Shown here: in pieces, positions 1 through 7,997 of the stretch
How positions within the stretch are numbered: the stretch's first letter is position 1
Layout of the letters: the number at the start of each line of letters is the position of its first letter
Origin: Caryophanales bacterium
GTDB lineage: Bacteria; Bacillota_I; Bacilli_A; RF39; UBA660
DNA: 49,750 bases
NCBI GenBank assembly: GCA_016288635.1
Contig: JAEEKZ010000046.1
Coordinates: 1 to 49,750, forward strand
Reading direction: 5' to 3'
Made by a program: the position numbers and the translations under genes
The notes under the pieces: model-generated
What the model saw: only the letters and a program-made list of their open reading frames with translations
Told to the model about the DNA's origin: nothing
Databases searched by the model: none

Positions 1-1095
1 ATTCGTAATCAGTTCCTTTAACTAGAGCTTTGTCACCATCTTTTACTGTTGGTTCTTGTTTTTGCTCTTGTCCATTGTATACTACATCATTTAATGTTCC
101 GATTTCGATTACATATTCTTGTGTATCTGGATCTGTTTCATCTAATGATTTAGCAGTTACCTTTAATGTTCCAAGACTTTCAGTAACTTCATAGTTACTT
201 TCACTTGCAGTATCCCATGAAATTGTATAAGTATTTGAAGTTTCTCCTACATCTGTAATTGTTCCTGTTGTTGTTACAGTAGCAGTTTCATTATTAACTA
301 AACCTGTAATGCTTCCAGGAGCTGTTAATGCAGTTCCATCATATACTTTTTCAGCACTTTCAGTTGTAATTGTAACTGGTGCTTTTGTAATATCATAAGT
401 TACTTCTCTTGAACCTTCATAATTTCCTTTTCCTGTTATTGTTACAGTTACAGTTCCTACATTTGTAGTATCTTTACTATAACTTAACTCATAATCAGTA
501 TCTTTAACTAATGTCTTTTCTCCATCAGTTACAGTTGGTTCTTGTTCTTGAGCTATACCATTATAAACTACGTTATCCAATGGTGCTACCTCAATAACAT
601 ATTCTTCTGTGTCAGGATCTTTTTCTTCAAATGATTTAGCTGTTACTTTTAATGTTCCAAGGTTTTTTTCTACTATTTCATAGTTAGATTCCTTAGCAGT
701 CTTATCCCAAGTAATGCTATATGTATTTGAAGTTTCTCCTACATCTGTAATTGTTCCTGTAGTCTCAAATGTAACAGTTTCATCATTAACTAATCCAGTT
801 AATGTTCCTTCCTTAGTTAAAGCTTCTCCATCGTATACTTTTTCAGCATCTGGTGTATTAACTTTTAAAGGAGCTTTAGTGATGGCAATATCAATAGTGA
901 TTTCGCCTTCATAATCATTTTCACCTCTAACAGTTACTACCTTGTCTCCAGCATTTACTGTATCCTCTGGATAAACAATTGTATAATCGTTTCCTTCAAC
1001 TAAAGTCTTTCCTGTTTCTTTATCCTTAACAACAGGCTTCATTAAGTCTTTTTTATCTTTGCCATCGTAAACTGTATTTTCAAGTTTGCTTACTT
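1..1095. repeat. Tandem MBG-type coding repeats, period about 480 bp
   Basis: Inside the left-edge gene, one unit runs roughly 1095-585, a second 585-105, and a third begins at about 105 and leaves the window. Each unit carries a (V/T)VY(N/D)G start, a GxNDY or KxTDY segment, GxNxYEG, and KVYDG(T/E)ALT. The second and third starts are very close (PLDNVVYNG and TLNDVVYNG). Boundaries are approximate. Confidence 0.7.
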
Positions 1096-1909
1096 CAATA
1101 TTAGGATTAATCTTAGTATCTGGATCTTTATCAGCATCATCTTTATCATTTAGATTTGTTGTATAAATAGCAGTTACTTCTTCATCCTTAGTTACGTTAG
1201 TATAATTTCCATCCCAACGTTTAAATGTTTTATTTTCATGTTTTGGTGCTGTAGGTGCAGTTGCACTTAAGCCTTCTTCAACAGTTGAAACAGCAATAAC
1301 TTTACCATTTACTCCATCAATGAATGTTACTGTATATGTAATTACTTCTGGTTCTTCTTCTTGTTCTTGATTTTCATTTCTGTATACAGTATTTACATTG
1401 CTATTAGCTTTAACTTTTGTATATTTTCCAGCCCAACCTGTGAAAACATATCCGTCATGCTTTGGAGCATTTGGTGCAGTTGCATCCATTCCGACTAACA
1501 CTTTTTGAGTACTTATTACATTCTTAGCAATAGTATCAGTAAATGTTACAGTATAATAAGTATCTTCATCATCAGGTATACCATTGTTATTAATATCAGC
1601 GGCATACTTAGCGATTACATGTAAGTCTTCGAGAATCGATTTGAAATTAGTGATTTTTACATCTCTTTTTTCAAATAAATACCAACCTGTAAATACAAAA
1701 TTGCGATGGTAAGGTGACTCCGGTACTACAGCATCTTTACCAACTTCAACTTCTTGTTTAGAAATTGTTGAGTTATCATATCCGTCAGTAAATGTTACAG
1801 TACGAGTCGCTACCGGTGTTGTTTGTGCAGGTGATCCAGCAAATGTCATTAAAAAGAACATTAATATTACGAACACTACAAAAACAACAAAACGCTTTTT
1901 GTTAAACAT
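1..1909 (-). CDS. Secreted InlB-repeat / MBG-domain surface protein (3' end off the window)
   Basis: This is a partial gene that leaves the left edge, so the ORF track misses it. I translated it by hand. It starts MFNKKRFVVFVVFVILMFF, a signal peptide, followed by a short TTPVATRT linker. Three InlB-type (Listeria-Bacteroides) repeats follow, each with a TVTF start and an FTGW or FKRW core. Between the first two is DINNNGIPDDED, a calcium-loop-like motif. After about residue 270 come tandem MBG-like units of about 160 residues (VVYNG...DYE...KVYDGTALT). The ATG at 1909 sits behind a strong GGGAGGT site. It is probably a cell-surface adhesin or matrix protein. The anchor is unseen because the C-terminus is missing. 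Function is inferred from repeat type only. Confidence 0.85.
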   Translation of the reverse strand, partial: MFNKKRFVVFVVFVILMFFLMTFAGSPAQTTPVATRTVTFTDGYDNSTISKQEVEVGKDAVVPESPYHRNFVFTGWYLFEKRDVKITNFKSILEDLHVIAKYAADINNNGIPDDEDTYYTVTFTDTIAKNVISTQKVLVGMDATAPNAPKHDGYVFTGWAGKYTKVKANSNVNTVYRNENQEQEEEPEVITYTVTFIDGVNGKVIAVSTVEEGLSATAPTAPKHENKTFKRWDGNYTNVTKDEEVTAIYTTNLNDKDDADKDPDTKINPNIEVSKLENTVYDGKDKKDLMKPVVKDKETGKTLVEGNDYTIVYPEDTVNAGDKVVTVRGENDYEGEITIDIAITKAPLKVNTPDAEKVYDGEALTKEGTLTGLVNDETVTFETTGTITDVGETSNTYSITWDKTAKESNYEIVEKNLGTLKVTAKSFEEKDPDTEEYVIEVAPLDNVVYNGIAQEQEPTVTDGEKTLVKDTDYELSYSKDTTNVGTVTVTITGKGNYEGSREVTYDITKAPVTITTESAEKVYDGTALTAPGSITGLVNNETATVTTTGTITDVGETSNTYTISWDTASESNYEVTESLGTLKVTAKSLDETDPDTQEYVIEIGTLNDVVYNGQEQKQEPTVKDGDKALVKGTDYE

Positions 1910-1970
1910 AATACTCTACCTCCCTTTCTATCATATTTATCAAAAATCTACCGATTCCTGGTACATCTAT

Positions 1971-1998
1971 ATTATACATATTAAAAAGTAAAAATCAA
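1971..1998 (-). promoter_or_regulatory. Sigma-A promoter of the InlB/MBG gene
   Basis: On the minus strand, TTGATT and TATAAT are separated by 16 bases. They lie about 60 bases upstream of the ATG at 1909. Confidence 0.65.
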
Positions 1999-2023
1999 CA
2001 CATTAACGACAAATTTCAACAAT

Positions 2024-2050
2024 AAAAAATAAGCATAAATTATGCTTATT
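2024..2050 (-). terminator. Terminator of lepB
   Basis: Minus-strand stem AATAAGCA/TGCTTATT is followed by a T run, directly after the lepB stop. Confidence 0.8.
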
Positions 2051-2053
2051 CTC

Positions 2054-2614
2054 CTACATTTTTTTAAGTGAATTTAAAGGCCAAATATTAAATATAACTT
2101 TACCTTCAATTTCAGACTTATCAACTAAGCCAAAAGACCTACTATCTATTGAATTATTTCTATTATCTCCCAACACTAAATATTTATTTTCAGGTATCTT
2201 ACCATCTGGACATTCCGTTTCGTTACAAACGTCTACAAACATAAAGTTAGATGTTTCAACATCATCTGACATAAAATTTTCCTTATTCTTTTCTCCATCT
2301 ATATATAAATAACCGTTTAAATAATGTATCTCTTCCCCAGGTAACCCCACAACTCTTTTAATATACGATTCTTTTATGCCTTCATCATTTTTCTTTTTTA
2401 AAACAACTATTTCATTTCGTTTAATATCAGCATATTTATAACGTAAACGTGATAATATAACAACATTACCACTTGATAATGATGGTTCCATCGAATTCCC
2501 TGAAACCGGAACAAAGGAATATACAAAAAGCATTATTATAATCATTATTACAATTGGAATAATATAAGCAATAGTATCTTTAAAGAATTCATGTATTTCT
2601 CTTAAATCTATCAT
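2054..2614 (-). CDS. lepB: Signal peptidase I
   Basis: Type I signal peptidase, which cuts signal peptides from exported proteins at the outer face of the membrane. One N-terminal membrane helix (IIPIVIMIIIMLFVYSF) precedes the catalytic serine motif GNSMEPSL. The general-base lysine is in SYIKRVVGLPG, and box E is GDNRNNSIDSRSFG. The Ser-Lys pair makes it the bacterial P-type, not the Ser-His SipW type. I chose the internal ATG at 2614 (MIDLREIHEF) because GGAGG lies 8 bases before it; the longer ORF start would bury that site inside the gene. Residues C136 and C141 (numbered on the longer ORF) could form a disulfide in the exported part. It is a single-gene unit with its own promoter and terminator, next to several genes for secreted proteins. 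Confidence 0.93.
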   Translation of the reverse strand: MIDLREIHEFFKDTIAYIIPIVIMIIIMLFVYSFVPVSGNSMEPSLSSGNVVILSRLRYKYADIKRNEIVVLKKKNDEGIKESYIKRVVGLPGEEIHYLNGYLYIDGEKNKENFMSDDVETSNFMFVDVCNETECPDGKIPENKYLVLGDNRNNSIDSRSFGLVDKSEIEGKVIFNIWPLNSLKKM

Positions 2615-2641
2615 ATAAAATACCTCCATCATTGCAAGTGT

Positions 2642-2670
2642 ATTATATCATTATAAATATGTTTTAACAA
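2642..2670 (-). promoter_or_regulatory. lepB promoter
   Basis: Minus strand TTGTTA, 17 bases, TATAAT: near-consensus, about 30 bases before the lepB ATG. It is divergent from the promoter at 2715-2743. Confidence 0.75.
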
Positions 2671-2714
2671 TTAGAACAGCACCTATCTTTATATATATTT
2701 TACATACTAAAAAG

Positions 2715-2743
2715 TTGTTACTTTTTATAAAATATGTTAAAAT
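2715..2743 (+). promoter_or_regulatory. Promoter of the EIIB-like gene
   Basis: TTGTTA, 17 bases, TAAAAT, with an extended TG element (TGTTAAAAT). It ends 15 bases before the ATG at 2759. Confidence 0.7.
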
Positions 2744-2758
2744 GTTTGTGGTGGTTAA

Positions 2759-3085
2759 ATGAATACAATGGCAACAATGATGCAATATGGAATTATTGCT
2801 TTAGTAATTATTTTAATATTGTTAATAGTATTAAAATTAAATAAAAAAGGCTTTAGTATTGAAGCTAATAAACTTATTACATACCTTGGCGGTAAAGATA
2901 ATATTATTAATGCTGAATATAATATGTCTAGATTCAAAGTTATTTTAAGAGATGTGTCTAAAGCAGACAAAGAAGCTATTAAGAGATTGGGAGCTAAAGG
3001 TGTTGTTGAAGTAGACAATCAATTAAAAATAATATTTGGAAAACACTCTAAGAAATTAAAAGTATATATTGAGGATATCTTATAA
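2759..3085 (+). CDS. Membrane-anchored PTS EIIB-like protein lacking the catalytic cysteine
   Basis: This 108-residue protein has an N-terminal membrane helix (residues about 9-26) and then a compact domain that matches the glucose-family PTS EIIB fold. Recognisable pieces are LITYLGGKDNI, SRFKVILRDVSKAD, IKRLGAKGVVEV and LKIIFGK. In true EIIB domains the phosphorylated cysteine lies in a CITRLR-type motif. Here the aligned stretch is YNMSRFK, so the cysteine is replaced by Asn55. No EIIC or EIIA gene is nearby. It therefore probably does not pass phosphate to a sugar; a sensory or structural role is possible. It is a single gene with its own promoter and terminator, convergent with tyrS. The weak GTGGTGG site fits the ATG at 2759. 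Confidence 0.85.
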   Translation: MNTMATMMQYGIIALVIILILLIVLKLNKKGFSIEANKLITYLGGKDNIINAEYNMSRFKVILRDVSKADKEAIKRLGAKGVVEVDNQLKIIFGKHSKKLKVYIEDIL

Positions 3086-3099
3086 AGATATCTTTTTTT
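3074..3099 (+). terminator. Terminator of the EIIB-like gene
   Basis: GATATCTT-ATA-AAGATATC followed by seven T. The stop codon lies inside the hairpin. Confidence 0.8.
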
Positions 3100-3104
3100 A
3101 TAAA

Positions 3105-3131
3105 TAAAAAATGCTAAATAAAATTTAGCAT
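3105..3131 (-). terminator. Terminator of tyrS
   Basis: Minus-strand stem ATGCTAAAT/ATTTAGCAT with a T run, starting at the tyrS stop codon. Confidence 0.75.
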
Positions 3132-4354
3132 TATTTTAAATATCCAATATAATATTTTTTCTTTCCTTTTTTCAAAATCAATACTTTATTATCAATTAAG
3201 TAATCTTTATTAATTACTGTGTTTTCATCAGTAATTTTTTTATTATTAATAGATATAGCACCAGCTGTTAAGAACTCTCTAGCTTCTCTTCTAGAAGAAC
3301 AAAGATTATTGTTTACTAAAACATTAAGTATTGTATCCTCAGTAAAATTAAAACTCGCTACACCTTTCATGTTTTCAATAATATCATTTGCCGTTAATTC
3401 ATTAATTTTTTCAGTAAATAAAGCTTCACTAATTTTTAAGGCTTTTTCATATTCTTCTTCACCATGTAAGAATGTAATTATTTCTTTAGCTAATCTTTTT
3501 TGAGCTATTCTTAATTCTCTTGCTTTATCATGTTCTTTTTCTATTTCTTCGATTTCTTCTTTTGATAAGAAAGTTAATTTCTTTAGATAATCAATAACCA
3601 TTGCATCATCAGCATTAACAAGATATTGATATAACTCATAACTTGACGTTTTAGTTTTATCTAACCATAAAGCGTTTCCTTCAGTTTTACCAAACTTAAC
3701 ACCATTAGCATCTAATATTAATGGCATTGTCATTCCATATAATTCTTTATCTTCCATTTTACGAGCCATTTCAATTCCCGTAGTAATATTTCCCCATTGA
3801 TCTGAACCTGCAACTTGTAGAGTTACACCCTTAGTTCTATTTAAAACCAAGAAATCCATTCCCTGAAGTAGTGTATAAGCAAATTCACAGAATGTAATGC
3901 CCGTTTCAAGTCTTCTACTAATTATATCTTTATCCAACATGTAGTTAACATTTATATATTTACCATAATCCCTTAAGAAATCTAAAACACTTAAATCTTT
4001 AGTCCAATCATAGTTATTAACTACTTCAAAACCAAATATCTCTTTAGCTTGTTTTGTTAATCCTTCAACATTCTTTTCAACTTGTTCTTTAGAAATCATT
4101 TGTCTCTCATTGCTAGGCTTAGGATCTCCAATTAAGCCAGTAGCTCCCCCGATTAACAAAATAGGCTTATGTCCATATTTAGCTAATCTAGAAGCAATAA
4201 GAAATGATGAGAAATGTCCAATATGCATAGAATCTGCAGTTGGATCAGTTCCTATATAAAAAGTAAGTTTTTCTTCATTTAATTTTTTTTCTAATTCAGG
4301 ACTACTAACATCTTTAACTAGTCCTCTCCATTTTAGGTCTTCAAATAATGTCAT
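3131..4354 (-). CDS. tyrS: Tyrosyl-tRNA synthetase
   Basis: Charges tRNA-Tyr with tyrosine in the cytoplasm. The 407-residue length is usual for the short bacterial TyrRS. The class I signature HIGH is in DSMHIGHFSSF, the tyrosine and ATP pocket contains GSDQWGNI, and the KMSKS-equivalent loop is KFGKTEGN. The last about 60 residues (SSRREAREFLTAGAISINN) are the S4 RNA-binding domain. The ATG at 4354 follows GGAGG at a good distance. The upstream region of about 100 bases is too short for, and shows no sign of, a T-box leader. It has its own promoter and terminator. Confidence 0.97.
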   Translation of the reverse strand: MTLFEDLKWRGLVKDVSSPELEKKLNEEKLTFYIGTDPTADSMHIGHFSSFLIASRLAKYGHKPILLIGGATGLIGDPKPSNERQMISKEQVEKNVEGLTKQAKEIFGFEVVNNYDWTKDLSVLDFLRDYGKYINVNYMLDKDIISRRLETGITFCEFAYTLLQGMDFLVLNRTKGVTLQVAGSDQWGNITTGIEMARKMEDKELYGMTMPLILDANGVKFGKTEGNALWLDKTKTSSYELYQYLVNADDAMVIDYLKKLTFLSKEEIEEIEKEHDKARELRIAQKRLAKEIITFLHGEEEYEKALKISEALFTEKINELTANDIIENMKGVASFNFTEDTILNVLVNNNLCSSRREAREFLTAGAISINNKKITDENTVINKDYLIDNKVLILKKGKKKYYIGYLK

Positions 4355-4403
4355 ATATTTTCCTCCAAAAAGCTCTTAACTTTTTTCGCCACTAATAACC
4401 AAA

Positions 4404-4432
4404 AGTATAGCAAACAATTAATTTATAATCAA
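4404..4432 (-). promoter_or_regulatory. tyrS promoter
   Basis: Minus strand TTGATT, 17 bases, TATACT. Since I see no terminator after the gene ending at 4454, some read-through into tyrS is possible. Confidence 0.65.
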
Positions 4433-4453
4433 TACAATAAGAACTTGAACAAA

Positions 4454-5101
4454 TTATCTTTCTCCACAAACAGTTTTATCAATTACAATGCTTCCTACAA
4501 ATTCTTTTCCAGCATTTTCATCTTGAACCGTATCTAAATTATTTAGTTTTATTATTGTTTTAAAATATTTATGTGCTGTTTCTCCACTTGGTGCACTGAT
4601 AGCTGCTTTGAATAATTCTATTTTGTCAGTTGTTTCAGTTGTTATATCCATTTCGTCAATCAACAATACAGAATTTGAATCGTCATCGTCATCAAATGGT
4701 ACATCACTGCCATATAATGATAATACTAATTCTGGAGTATGATCCATTGTTGTATATTCAAAGTTATTTTCTAAAATATTTAGTTTAACAGAATAACAAT
4801 ATGGGATTGAAGTATTTGCTTTATTAGAATTACTTGCAGTTAATTCAACATTAGAATATGCAATTCCAATCATATCCCCATCCCCATAACCAAAATTATT
4901 TTCATATACATCAAGAGTAATTTGTTCATCAGAAGAAAAAATTAATGAATCCATTGGGGATGTTTGAATTAATAATTCAGTTGTTGATGTACCTCCATTC
5001 GTTGTAGTGAAGTATGCAAACGATATTGCAACAACCGCAACAAATAACGTTGCTATTGATATAATCATTAATACTATTTTATTATTTCTAACCATGTTCA
5101 T
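4454..5101 (-). CDS. Secreted protein with SipW-type signal, TasA-like (function unknown)
   Basis: 215 residues. The N-terminus is a hydrophobic helix ending FVAVVAISFAYFTTTNGG, which resembles the SipW-dependent signal peptides of TasA and camelysin (AYFT or AWFT just after the helix). The exported part is rich in Ser, Thr and Asp, includes a DDDDDSNS acidic run, and is predicted by eye to be mostly beta strand. Two cysteines (IPYCYS and KTVCGER) could pair. A strong AGGTGAG site supports the ATG at 5101. It could be a fibre or matrix subunit, or just an exported beta-sandwich protein. Its own promoter lies at 5139-5167, and no clear terminator follows. No dedicated SipW gene is visible; the only signal peptidase in the window is the Ser-Lys type. 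Confidence 0.7.
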   Translation of the reverse strand: MNMVRNNKIVLMIISIATLFVAVVAISFAYFTTTNGGTSTTELLIQTSPMDSLIFSSDEQITLDVYENNFGYGDGDMIGIAYSNVELTASNSNKANTSIPYCYSVKLNILENNFEYTTMDHTPELVLSLYGSDVPFDDDDDSNSVLLIDEMDITTETTDKIELFKAAISAPSGETAHKYFKTIIKLNNLDTVQDENAGKEFVGSIVIDKTVCGER

Positions 5102-5138
5102 AATCTCACCTATTTTTCATCTTTTTTATCCTACTAAT

Positions 5139-5167
5139 ATATTACCAAAAATTGCATTGATATACAA
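5139..5167 (-). promoter_or_regulatory. Promoter of the TasA-like gene
   Basis: Minus strand TTGTAT, 17 bases, TAATAT. It lies just after the terminator of the upstream gene. Confidence 0.55.
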
Positions 5168-5175
5168 TTATTTAA

Positions 5176-5202
5176 AATAAAAAAGTGAACTTTCGTTCAC
5201 TT
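5176..5202 (-). terminator. Terminator of the proline-rich membrane protein gene
   Basis: Minus-strand AAGTGAAC-GAAA-GTTCACTT followed by a T run: a strong GNRA-loop hairpin. Confidence 0.85.
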
Positions 5203-7102
5203 AAAATTCAGGAGTTGGTTCTTCATCAAACTGATTATCGTCTTCATCAAAACCATAATCATTATCATCTTCATCATAATTATAATCGTAATTATAATCA
5301 TCATCATCATATGAATAGTTTGAACCACCAGTATTCATTCCGGTCATTTCCATAATTTCTTTTAATACTTCATTATTAGAAATGTTTTCCATTAATTTTT
5401 GTTGATCAGCATCAGATAACTCTTCCATAGTTACAGCACCACTTACATCAGGAGCAGTAAATTTACCTGAAACTTCTTCAATGTTAAGACTAACTTTAAG
5501 TCCAGATACATTTAATTCAATATTTGCTGTAGTTTTTGTTGATTTAATTGATCCAGTTGCTAATTCAGCATCTTGACCATCTTGTTTCATATTTACTTTG
5601 AAAGTAAATTCACCTTCTTTAACTTGTTCACCATTAACATAGAATCCATTTTTTTCATCAACAGTTAAATCAACATTAAACTTAACAACATTATTATCTT
5701 TTAATGTTGTAGATATCAATATTTTGCTAGTAGAATTTGTATCAAAATCTTCATCTTTCATTTCTGAAATATTTAATTCTTCACCAGTTAATTCTTTGAA
5801 TGCTGCAGTAAACTCTGCGTCTTTACTTAAATTAGTAATAACGTCTTTTGCAAATTGATTAATTTGTGCTGCATTCATTTCGAATACAAATACAACTGTT
5901 CCATCAGTAGTTTCTGGTTTTTTGAAATATTCATCTTTTAAACTATTAGTATATGCTCTAAGCATAGCGCTTTCAATTTTACGAAGATTTTCTTCCATCT
6001 TAGAAAGTTCTACGTTTTCAACTGGAACATCAATAGCATCAACTGTGTTATTAACGTCGATCTTAATAAATTTGTCTAACAAACTTCCAAAATTAACATA
6101 TCCTTCTTTATCTTTTATATATGCAGTAATTCCTTTTTCTAAAATTTGTTTAGAATCGAATTTACCGTTTGCAACAAAATAAATTACTTTGTCTTTTAAG
6201 TTAAAATATTCCTCTAAATTTAATTCAATTGGTTTAAAGCTTGGAATATCAACTTTAACATCCATTTTATAATGAGTTTCATTTGCATTATTTGCATTTA
6301 AAGTTTTTAATGTTTCTTCAACTTTAGCTGTATAGAATTCTTTTGCAGAAGAATATTTTGTTTTCTTACCACCAAATAAAGAATCTTTTAATAAGAATAT
6401 AACAGCTGCAATTGCTATTACTGCCAACACACCTACAATTATTGGCAATTTTCCACCTAATCCCTTTTTAGCTTTTCCATCACCTGCAGGAGCAGCTGGT
6501 ATTGGAGCTACATTATCAGCACCAAATGTTGTTCCTGGAAGTGGAGGCGTAACTGGTTCTTCAGTTACAGATGCTACTGGAGCAGCATCAACTGGTGCTG
6601 GTTCAATAGGAGCCTCTACTGGAGCTGGTTCAACAGTTGCAATTTCTGGAGCAACTGCTGGCTCTGGCATAACTGGAGCCTCAACAGGTACTTCTGGAGC
6701 AACTACTGGCTCTGGCATAACTGGAGCTTCAGTAGGTACTTCTGGAGCAACTACTGGCTCTGGCATAACTGGAGCTTCAGCAGGCATTTCCGGAGCAACT
6801 ACTGGCTCTGGCATAACTGGAGCCTCAACAGGTACTTCTGGAGCAACTGGGGCTTCAATTGGTGCTTCAACTGGAGCTTCAACAGGTACTTCTGGAGCAA
6901 CTGGAGCTTCAACTGGAGCGTCTACTGATGCTACTGGAATCTCAACTGGTGCTGGTTCAGCATCAACAGTAGGAATTGGAGTCTCAACTGGTGCTGGTTC
7001 AACAGCAGGAGTATCGACAGCTATAGGCACATCAACTGGTGTAGGTTCAGTTGGAGGTGTCATTGTAGGTATTTGATTATCAAATCCATTTTCATTATTC
7101 AT
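5201..7102 (-). CDS. Proline-rich single-pass membrane protein, function unknown
   Basis: 633 residues in three parts. Residues 1-about 210 are a low-complexity Pro/Val/Glu/Ala region with four 16-residue repeats (APVMPEPVVAPEVPxE). Residues about 217-242 are a membrane helix (LPIIVGVLAVIAIAAVIFLL). The rest is an exported domain of about 350 residues with alternating beta-like segments, ending in an Asp/Tyr-rich tail (YDDDDYNYDYNYDEDD). The positively charged GKAKKGLGGK before the helix puts the proline-rich part in the cytoplasm. The layout resembles stalk or spacer proteins, but I do not recognise the exported domain. It is a single-gene unit with its own terminator. The start at 7102 follows AAAGGACGTG, a leader shared with the gene starting at 28297. 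Confidence 0.85.
   Translation of the reverse strand: MNNENGFDNQIPTMTPPTEPTPVDVPIAVDTPAVEPAPVETPIPTVDAEPAPVEIPVASVDAPVEAPVAPEVPVEAPVEAPIEAPVAPEVPVEAPVMPEPVVAPEMPAEAPVMPEPVVAPEVPTEAPVMPEPVVAPEVPVEAPVMPEPAVAPEIATVEPAPVEAPIEPAPVDAAPVASVTEEPVTPPLPGTTFGADNVAPIPAAPAGDGKAKKGLGGKLPIIVGVLAVIAIAAVIFLLKDSLFGGKKTKYSSAKEFYTAKVEETLKTLNANNANETHYKMDVKVDIPSFKPIELNLEEYFNLKDKVIYFVANGKFDSKQILEKGITAYIKDKEGYVNFGSLLDKFIKIDVNNTVDAIDVPVENVELSKMEENLRKIESAMLRAYTNSLKDEYFKKPETTDGTVVFVFEMNAAQINQFAKDVITNLSKDAEFTAAFKELTGEELNISEMKDEDFDTNSTSKILISTTLKDNNVVKFNVDLTVDEKNGFYVNGEQVKEGEFTFKVNMKQDGQDAELATGSIKSTKTTANIELNVSGLKVSLNIEEVSGKFTAPDVSGAVTMEELSDADQQKLMENISNNEVLKEIMEMTGMNTGGSNYSYDDDDYNYDYNYDEDDNDYGFDEDDNQFDEEPTPEF
6643..6843. 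repeat. 48-bp direct repeats encoding APVMPEPVVAPE units
   Basis: Four nearly identical 48-bp units lie within the proline-rich part of the gene above. Copies differ at only a few positions (for example EMPAE, EVPTE, EVPVE). Copy number is likely to vary between strains. Confidence 0.8.
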
Positions 7103-7107
7103 ATATC

Positions 7108-7124
7108 ACACGTCCTTTACTTTA
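7108..7124 (-). promoter_or_regulatory. 17-base leader element shared with the gene at 28297
   Basis: Minus strand TAAAGTAAAGGACGTGT, identical to the element at 28302-28318. It includes the AAAGGA ribosome site and ends 6 bases before the ATG. An extended -10-like TGTTATTAT lies just upstream. Confidence 0.6.
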
Positions 7125-7166
7125 TATATAATAACATTAATTTTAAATATTTTCATTACTTTTTTT

Positions 7167-7199
7167 TAAAAAAATGAAAAAAAGACGAATTTTTTCATC
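7167..7199 (-). terminator. Terminator of the YebC-family gene
   Basis: Minus-strand ATGAAAAAA/TTTTTTCAT hairpin followed by T residues. The stem is AT-rich and so weaker than others in the window. Confidence 0.6.
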
Positions 7200-7223
7200 T
7201 TTTTTGTTGATTTTTATAATTTT

Positions 7224-7940
7224 TTAAATATTAACGTTATGATAAATTTCAGAAACATCTTCAACTTTATTTAATAAATCTATTAATAAATTAAATTTTT
7301 CTAAATCTTCACCTTCTAGTGTAACTTTATCATTTGCATACATTCCAGTTTCTTCAATTTCAAATTCATAATTAGGGTTTAATTTGTCTAAACAGTCTCT
7401 TAAAGCATTATAATCCTCAAACTTAACTGTAATAGATGTCTCCCCATTTTCTGTTTCAAATTCTTCAGGATCAATTCCTGCTTCTATTAAAGCATTAAAC
7501 ACTTTTTCTTCATCAGGCTCATTAAATACAACAACACCTAAATGTTGATAATTATATGATACTGAATTAGTAACACCCAAATTCTTATGAACTTTATTAA
7601 AGCACGCTCTTACTTCACCAACAGTTCTATTAACATTATCAGTTAAAGTTTTAATTATTAATGTTGAGGCTCCAGGGCCAAATCCCTCATATATAACTTC
7701 TTTATACTCGTCTTGACCTACACCTTTAGCTTTATCTATTGCCCTATTAATAATATCATTAGGTACTTCTTGCTTCTTGGCTTTTTCAATTATTCTTTTT
7801 AAAATTACATTCTCATCAGGATTAGGTATACCCTTTTTTGCTGCAAGGTAAATTTCTTTTGCAAAGTTTGTATAAATTTTACCACGAGCAGCGCCTGTTT
7901 TTTGAATACTATATTTTCTTACTTCATATGCTCTTCCCAT
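7224..7940 (-). CDS. YebC/PmpR family protein, YeeN subfamily
   Basis: 238 residues, full length for the family. The N-terminus MGRAYEVRKYSIQKTGAARGKIYTNFAKEI matches the YeeN branch rather than classical YebC (which starts AGHSKW). The family core VPNDIINRAIDKAKG and the YEGFGPG segment are present. Family members were long called transcription regulators. More recent work ties YebC, YeeN and mitochondrial TACO1 to relief of ribosome stalling, including at proline stretches. A site of AGAGGG supports the ATG. It has its own promoter (7965-7994) and terminator. The neighbouring gene encodes a very proline-rich protein, which may be chance. Confidence 0.9.
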   Translation of the reverse strand: MGRAYEVRKYSIQKTGAARGKIYTNFAKEIYLAAKKGIPNPDENVILKRIIEKAKKQEVPNDIINRAIDKAKGVGQDEYKEVIYEGFGPGASTLIIKTLTDNVNRTVGEVRACFNKVHKNLGVTNSVSYNYQHLGVVVFNEPDEEKVFNALIEAGIDPEEFETENGETSITVKFEDYNALRDCLDKLNPNYEFEIEETGMYANDKVTLEGEDLEKFNLLIDLLNKVEDVSEIYHNVNI

Positions 7941-7964
7941 ACTTTTCCCTCTTTTCGCTCAAAT

Positions 7965-7994
7965 ATTTTATCATATATATATTCTATTAGACAA
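7965..7994 (-). promoter_or_regulatory. Promoter of the YebC-family gene
   Basis: Minus strand TTGTCT, 18 bases, TAAAAT, with an extended TGA before the -10. Confidence 0.55.
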
Positions 7995-7997
7995 TAA

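Noticed and set aside
714-914. 66-residue plus-strand ORF
   Set aside because: It lies opposite the MBG-repeat gene, reflects its repeat composition, and lacks its own ribosome site.
2054-2614. SipW-type signal peptidase for the TasA-like proteins
   Set aside because: The enzyme has the Ser-Lys dyad (SYIKRVVG), so it is an ordinary P-type signal peptidase I.
4355-4453. T-box riboswitch upstream of tyrS
   Set aside because: The region is under 100 bases, has no antiterminator motif or terminator, and contains a plain promoter close to the gene.
6520-6545. LPXTG-like sequence (LPGTT) in the proline-rich protein
   Set aside because: It precedes the only membrane helix, lacks the final glycine, and is not at the C-terminus, so it is not a sortase signal.
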